A DNA stretch of 64,000 nucleotides from a virus: IMG/VR virus record IMGVR_UViG_3300034093_002579, positions 1-64,000 of that record; one strand, written 5' to 3'. Within the stretch, counting starts at the first letter, position 1; each line of letters begins with the position of its first letter. The notes under the pieces are model-generated. The model had not been told where the DNA came from and made no database searches. It saw only the letters and a program-made list of their open reading frames with translations. The position numbers and the translations under genes were made by a program. This document shows positions 60,701-64,000 of the stretch, piece by piece.

Positions 60701-63700
60701 TCAGGTTCAAGTGGTATTAGTGGTGTGAATGGTTCATCAGGAACAAGCGGTACTAACGGTTCATCGGGGACCAGTGGTTCTTCAGGAACAGATGGTTCAT
60801 CAGGAACAAGTGGTTCGTCAGGAACAAGTGGGACTGATGGTAGTTCAGGAACAAGCGGTACGGATGGTAGTTCAGGAACAAGCGGAACTGACGGTTCTTC
60901 AGGCACTAGCGGAACAGATGGTTCATCAGGTACTTCAGGTACTAGTGGAACAGATGGTTCATCAGGAACTAGCGGAACAGATGGTTCATCAGGAACAGAT
61001 GGTTCTTCAGGAACTTCGGGAACAGATGGCTCTTCAGGTACTAGTGGAACTTCAGGAACAGATGGTAGTTCAGGAACAAGTGGAACTAATGGGAGTAGTG
61101 GAACATCAGGTTCAAGTGGATTAAGTGGTGTTGACGGTTCTTCAGGAACAAGCGGAACAGATGGTTCTTCAGGAACAAGTGGAAGTTCAGGTACTTCAGG
61201 AACAGATGGTTCTTCAGGAACAAGCGGAACAGATGGTTCTTCAGGGACTAGTGGGAGTTCAGGAACTGATGGTTCTTCAGGAACTAGTGGTACATCAGGT
61301 ACAGACGGCTCTTCAGGAACTAGCGGTACATCAGGTACAGACGGCTCTTCAGGAACTAGCGGAAGTTCGGGAACTGATGGTTCTTCAGGAAGTAGTGGTA
61401 CTTCAGGTACAGACGGCTCTTCAGGAACATCAGGTACTAGTGGAACCGATGGTTCTTCAGGAACAAGTGGAACCGATGGTTCTTCAGGAACAAGTGGAAC
61501 TTCAGGAACAGACGGTTCTTCAGGAACATCAGGAACAGACGGTTCTTCAGGAACTTCAGGTACAGACGGCTCTTCAGGAACATCAGGTACTAGTGGAACC
61601 GATGGTTCATCAGGAACAAGCGGAACTGATGGTTCTTCAGGAACATCGGGTTCAAGCGGATTAAGTGGTGTTGATGGTTCTTCAGGAACTTCAGGAATAG
61701 ATGGTTCTTCGGGAACTAGTGGTACTTCAGGTACTGATGGTTCATCGGGAACAAGTGGAAGTTCAGGTTCATCAGGAACTAGCGGTAGTTCAGGTACTTC
61801 AGGAACATCAGGTTCAAGTGGATTAAGTGGTGTTGATGGTAGTTCAGGTACAAGTGGAACTGATGGTTCTTCAGGAACTAGCGGAACTGATGGTTCTTCA
61901 GGAACTAGCGGAACAAGTGGTACAGATGGTTCTTCAGGAACTAGTGGTACTTCAGGTACGGATGGCTCATCAGGAACATCAGGTACTAGTGGAACAGATG
62001 GTTCATCAGGAACATCAGGTACTAGTGGAACAGATGGTTCATCAGGAACAGATGGGTCAAGTGGAACTTCAGGAACAAGCGGAACTGACGGTAGTTCAGG
62101 TACAAGTGGAACAGATGGTTCATCAGGAACGGATGGTAGTAGCGGAACTTCAGGCTCAAGTGGTATTAGTGGTGTAAATGGTTCATCAGGAACAAGTGGT
62201 ACATCTGGTTCAAGCGGAACAAGTGGCTCATCAGGAACTTCAGGGTCAAGTGGGACATCAGGTTCTAGTGGAACAAGTGGGTCTTCAGGTACAAGCGGGT
62301 CATCAGGTTCAAGTGGTTCGTCAGGAACAAGTGGTAGCTCGGGTACATCAGGCACTAGCGGTAGTTCAGGTTCATCGGGGACATCAGGTTCAAGTGGTTC
62401 GTCAGGAACTAGCGGAACAGATGGTTCTTCAGGAACATCGGGTTCTTCAGGAACATCAGGTTCAAGTGGTACTTCAGGTTCGTCAGGAACTAGTGGTTCA
62501 TCAGGAACTAGCGGAACATCGGGGTCAAGCGGTTCTTCAGGGTCTAGCGGAACAAGTGGAACATCAGGAAGTTCAGGTTCATCAGGAAGTTCAGGGTCTA
62601 GTGGTTCGTCAGGTACTGCGGGTACAAGCGGAACGTCAGGAAGTTCAGGTTCATCAGGAACTAGCGGTAGTTCAGGTACAAGTGGTTCATCGGGAACAAG
62701 TGGAACGTCAGGTTCTTCGGGTACTTCAGGAACTAATGGTTCATCAGGAACATCGGGTTCAAGTGGTTCATCGGGAACAAGTGGAACGTCAGGTTCTTCG
62801 GGTACTTCAGGAACAAGCGGTTCATCAGGAACAAGTGGTTCATCAGGAACAAGTGGTTCATCAGGAACAAGTGGTTCATCAGGAACTAACGGAAGTTCAG
62901 GAACTAGCGGAACTTCAGGTTCAAGTGGTACTTCAGGAACTAGTGGAAGTTCAGGGTCATCAGGTTCAAGTGGTTCTTCAGGAACTAGCGGAAGTTCAGG
63001 TACGTCAGGGACAAGTGGTTCTTCAGGAACATCAGGTACTAGCGGAACATCAGGTACAAGTGGTTCATCAGGAACTAGCGGAAGTTCAGGTACGTCAGGG
63101 ACAAGTGGTTCTTCAGGAACTAGCGGAACTTCAGGTTCAAGTGGTTCATCAGGAACTAACGGGTCATCAGGAACTTCAGGTTCTGCGGGTACAAGTGGGA
63201 CTAGCGGAACATCAGGTACTAGCGGAAGTTCAGGTACATCAGGAAGTTCAGGTTCTAGTGGTAGTTCAGGTTCATCAGGGTCTAGTGGGACAAGCGGTTC
63301 ATCGGGGTCAAGCGGTTCTTCAGGTACTGCAGGTACAAGTGGAAGTAGTGGAACATCAGGGTCAAGCGGTTCTTCAGGTACAAGTGGAACATCAGGTTCT
63401 AGTGGTAGTTCAGGTTCTAGTGGAAGTAGTGGAACATCGGGAACGTCAGGTAGTTCAGGTTCAAGTGGTACATCGGGTAGTTCAGGAACGTCGGGGACAA
63501 GTGGTTCTTCAGGAACTAGTGGAACTTCAGGTTCTTCAGGAACTAGCGGTTCTTCAGGTACGAGTGGCTCATCAGGTTCTTCAGGAACTAGCGGAACTTC
63601 AGGTACGAGTGGCTCATCAGGAACATCAGGTTCATCAGGTAGTTCGGGCTCAAGTGGAACAAGTGGTTCGTCAGGAACAAGTGGTAGCTCGGGTACATCA

Positions 63701-64000
63701 GGCACTAGCGGTAGTTCAGGTTCAAGTGGCTCATCAGGTTCATCAGGGTCTAGTGGGACAAGTGGTTCTTCAGGAACTGCAGGTACATCAGGTTCATCAG
63801 GAACTTCAGGTACGTCTGGCTCAAGTGGTAGTAGCGGTTCATCAGGTTCAAGTGGTTCATCAGGAACTTCAGGTAGTTCAGGTTCAAGCGGTAGTAGCGG
63901 CTCTTCAGGAACTGCGGGTACTAGTGGAACGTCAGGAAGTTCAGGTTCGTCGGGGTCAAGTGGTTCTTCAGGAACTAGCGGAACTTCAGGTTCAAGTGGT
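57737..64000 (+). CDS. Giant collagen-like Gly-X-Y fibre (3' end outside window)
   Basis: The frame is open from ATG 57737 to the last base: 2088 codons so far. The first about 52 residues (MPNYQRLTDRTQAPIVSPDD, VHIVITGDTSQNPAG, SIQQIADALSL) look like a virion-attachment head. From about residue 53 onward every third residue is Gly. The triplets are almost only GTS, GSS, GTD, GTN and GTA, with essentially no Pro. That is a collagen-like pattern without the usual stabilising Pro. The block (L/I)SGV(N/D)GSSG recurs about 12 times between 58.6 and 62.2 kb. GTD dominates 58.4-62.2 kb and is almost absent after. Long trimeric tail fibre is the likely role. Ser/Thr content near two thirds offers many possible O-glycan sites. 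Confidence 0.88.
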   Translation, partial: MPNYQRLTDRTQAPIVSPDDIVHIVITGDTSQNPAGSSYKASIQQIADALSLAGTSGTAGTSGVNGSSGTSGVNGSSGSSGQNGTSGLSGSSGSSGTSGSSGSSGSSGTKGTSGSSGTSGISGSSGTSGSSGSSGSSGSSGSSGSSGSSGSSGSSGTNGSSGTNGSSGTNGSSGSSGSSGESGSSGTSGTSGSSGSSGSSGSSGTNGSSGTNGSSGTNGSSGTSGSSGTDGSSGTSGTDGSSGTSGTDGSSGTSGSSGTSGIDGSSGTSGTDGSSGTSGADGSSGTSGSSGISGVNGSSGTSGISGTDGSSGTSGNSGSSGTSGTDGSSGTSGSSGTSGTNGSSGTSGTDGSSGTSGTDGSSGTSGIDGSSGTSGTDGSSGTDGSSGTSGTDGSSGTSGSSGTDGSSGTSGTDGSSGTSGTDGSSGTSGSSGTDGSSGTSGTDGSSGTSGSSGLSGVDGSSGTSGTDGSSGTDGSSGTSGTDGSSGTSGSSGTDGSSGTSGTDGSSGTSGSSGTSGSSGTSGTDGSSGTSGTDGSSGTSGTDGSSGTSGSSGISGVNGTNGTSGSSGTSGTDGSSGTSGSSGTDGSSGTSGTNGSSGTSGTDGSSGTSGTSGTDGSSGTSGTSGSSGLSGVDGSSGTSGTDGSSGTSGTDGSSGTSGTDGSSGTSGTSGTDGSSGTSGTSGSSGLSGVDGSSGTSGTDGSSGTSGSSGTSGTDGSSGTSGTDGSSGTSGTSGSSGSSGTSGTDGSSGTSGTDGSSGTSGSSGTDGSSGTSGSSGTSGSSGSGGSSGTSGTDGSSGTSGTDGSSGTSGTDGSSGTSGTDGSSGTSGSSGTDGSSGTSGTDGSSGTSGSSGLSGVDGSSGTSGTDGSSGTSGSSGTDGSSGTSGTSGTDGSSGTSGTSGTSGTDGSSGTSGSSGLSGVDGSSGTSGTDGSSGTDGSSGTSGSSGTSGSSGTDGSSGTSGTDGSSGTSGSSGSSGTSGTDGSSGTSGTDGSSGSSGISGVNGSSGTSGTNGSSGTSGSSGTDGSSGTSGSSGTSGTDGSSGTSGTDGSSGTSGTDGSSGTSGTDGSSGTSGTSGTDGSSGTSGTDGSSGTDGSSGTSGTDGSSGTSGTSGTDGSSGTSGTNGSSGTSGSSGLSGVDGSSGTSGTDGSSGTSGSSGTSGTDGSSGTSGTDGSSGTSGSSGTDGSSGTSGTSGTDGSSGTSGTSGTDGSSGTSGSSGTDGSSGSSGTSGTDGSSGTSGTSGTDGSSGTSGTDGSSGTSGTSGTDGSSGTSGTDGSSGTSGTDGSSGTSGTSGTDGSSGTSGTDGSSGTSGSSGLSGVDGSSGTSGIDGSSGTSGTSGTDGSSGTSGSSGSSGTSGSSGTSGTSGSSGLSGVDGSSGTSGTDGSSGTSGTDGSSGTSGTSGTDGSSGTSGTSGTDGSSGTSGTSGTDGSSGTSGTSGTDGSSGTDGSSGTSGTSGTDGSSGTSGTDGSSGTDGSSGTSGSSGISGVNGSSGTSGTSGSSGTSGSSGTSGSSGTSGSSGTSGSSGTSGSSGSSGSSGTSGSSGTSGTSGSSGSSGTSGSSGSSGTSGTDGSSGTSGSSGTSGSSGTSGSSGTSGSSGTSGTSGSSGSSGSSGTSGTSGSSGSSGSSGSSGSSGTAGTSGTSGSSGSSGTSGSSGTSGSSGTSGTSGSSGTSGTNGSSGTSGSSGSSGTSGTSGSSGTSGTSGSSGTSGSSGTSGSSGTSGSSGTNGSSGTSGTSGSSGTSGTSGSSGSSGSSGSSGTSGSSGTSGTSGSSGTSGTSGTSGTSGSSGTSGSSGTSGTSGSSGTSGTSGSSGSSGTNGSSGTSGSAGTSGTSGTSGTSGSSGTSGSSGSSGSSGSSGSSGTSGSSGSSGSSGTAGTSGSSGTSGSSGSSGTSGTSGSSGSSGSSGSSGTSGTSGSSGSSGTSGSSGTSGTSGSSGTSGTSGSSGTSGSSGTSGSSGSSGTSGTSGTSGSSGTSGSSGSSGSSGTSGSSGTSGSSGTSGTSGSSGSSGSSGSSGSSGTSGSSGTAGTSGSSGTSGTSGSSGSSGSSGSSGSSGTSGSSGSSGSSGSSGTAGTSGTSGSSGSSGSSGSSGTSGTSGSSG
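57893..64000 (+). repeat. 9-bp-phased Gly-Ser/Thr coding repeat, over 6 kb
   Basis: Continuous repeats of GGTTCTTCAGGAACAAGT-like units, period 9 and 18 bp with varied synonymous codons. Not a CRISPR: no constant repeat with unique spacers. The mixed synonymous codons suggest selection against perfect repeats. Confidence 0.9.

Noticed and set aside
57792-62177. Chain of plus-strand frames reading MVLMVLQEQ-type repeats
   Set aside because: Shifted-frame reading of the same repeat, broken at each SGV(N/D)G block; no starts with upstream signals.
57979-63705. A 1908-codon minus-strand open frame of repeated PLVPEEPSVP-type residues
   Set aside because: It is the antisense shadow of the Gly-Ser/Thr repeat. 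The plus frame has an ATG, late-type motif and folded N-terminal head; the antisense has none.
57893-64000. CRISPR-like periodic DNA
   Set aside because: Period is 9/18 bp coding repeat without constant repeats and unique spacers; no cas genes.

Overview
The window is part of a large, AT-rich tailed-phage genome (T4-like head module, Caudoviricetes) whose host is most likely a member of the Bacteroidota. Three things point to that host. Several promoters match the Bacteroidota form TTTG-N19/20-TAnnTTTG. Start codons are preceded by A-rich stretches with no Shine-Dalgarno sequence. The phage also carries its own Bacteroidota-like ribosomal protein bS21. T4-type identity rests on TerL (gp17-like), portal (gp20-like), prohead protease (gp21-like), an acidic scaffold (gp22-like), major capsid protein (gp23-like) and a gp55-like late sigma factor.

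Layout. 1-4.2 kb: two RNA ligases of different families, a membrane-anchored GAF-like protein, two cell-wall-hydrolase-like proteins and a small lipoprotein. 4.25-5.86 kb: no protein gene, but a late-type motif, three consecutive host-like promoters, a boxA-like element, about 1.3 kb of hairpin-rich sequence and a strong terminator, i.e. a giant structured non-coding RNA. 5.9-6.4 kb: a phage tmRNA on the minus strand. 6.4-10.8 kb: an orphan protein, an M20 peptidase and a ClpC-like unfoldase without its N domain. 10.8-30.8 kb: mostly plus-strand virion genes (nucleotidyltransferase/M23 fusion, TerL, portal, protease, scaffold, capsid, OmpA-like and peptidoglycan-binding proteins), with minus-strand islands for bS21, a second small RNA, and methylglyoxal synthase. 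30.8-38.1 kb (minus): periplasmic and baseplate/tail proteins. 38.1-49.9 kb (minus): late sigma factor, PhoH, dUTPase, DnaQ-like exonuclease and a surface-glycan cluster (several glycosyltransferases, DegT-like, MaoC-like, hexapeptide acyltransferase, methyltransferase, cytidylyltransferase). 50.0-52.7 kb (minus): small virion-associated proteins. 52.7-64 kb (plus): adhesion proteins with ConA/LamG-like domains, Thr- and Thr-Pro-rich stalks, and the first 2088 codons of a giant collagen-like Gly-X-Y fibre that runs off the end.

How it works together. Two promoter classes can be read. Host-like TAnnTTTG promoters serve the RNA genes and several non-structural genes, in three cases with exactly 4 nt between promoter and start codon. 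A motif RATATTTATWA stands before most virion genes and is probably read by the gp55-like sigma factor. The translation-directed items (tmRNA, bS21, RNA ligases, SD-less or leaderless starts) suggest that the phage reshapes host translation. The glycan genes probably decorate the Ser/Thr-rich fibres or another virion surface.

The most novel element is the giant RNA at 4.5-5.9 kb. It shares a 13-base loop motif with the small RNA at 27.15-27.26 kb. All family assignments were made by reading motifs, without database searches.
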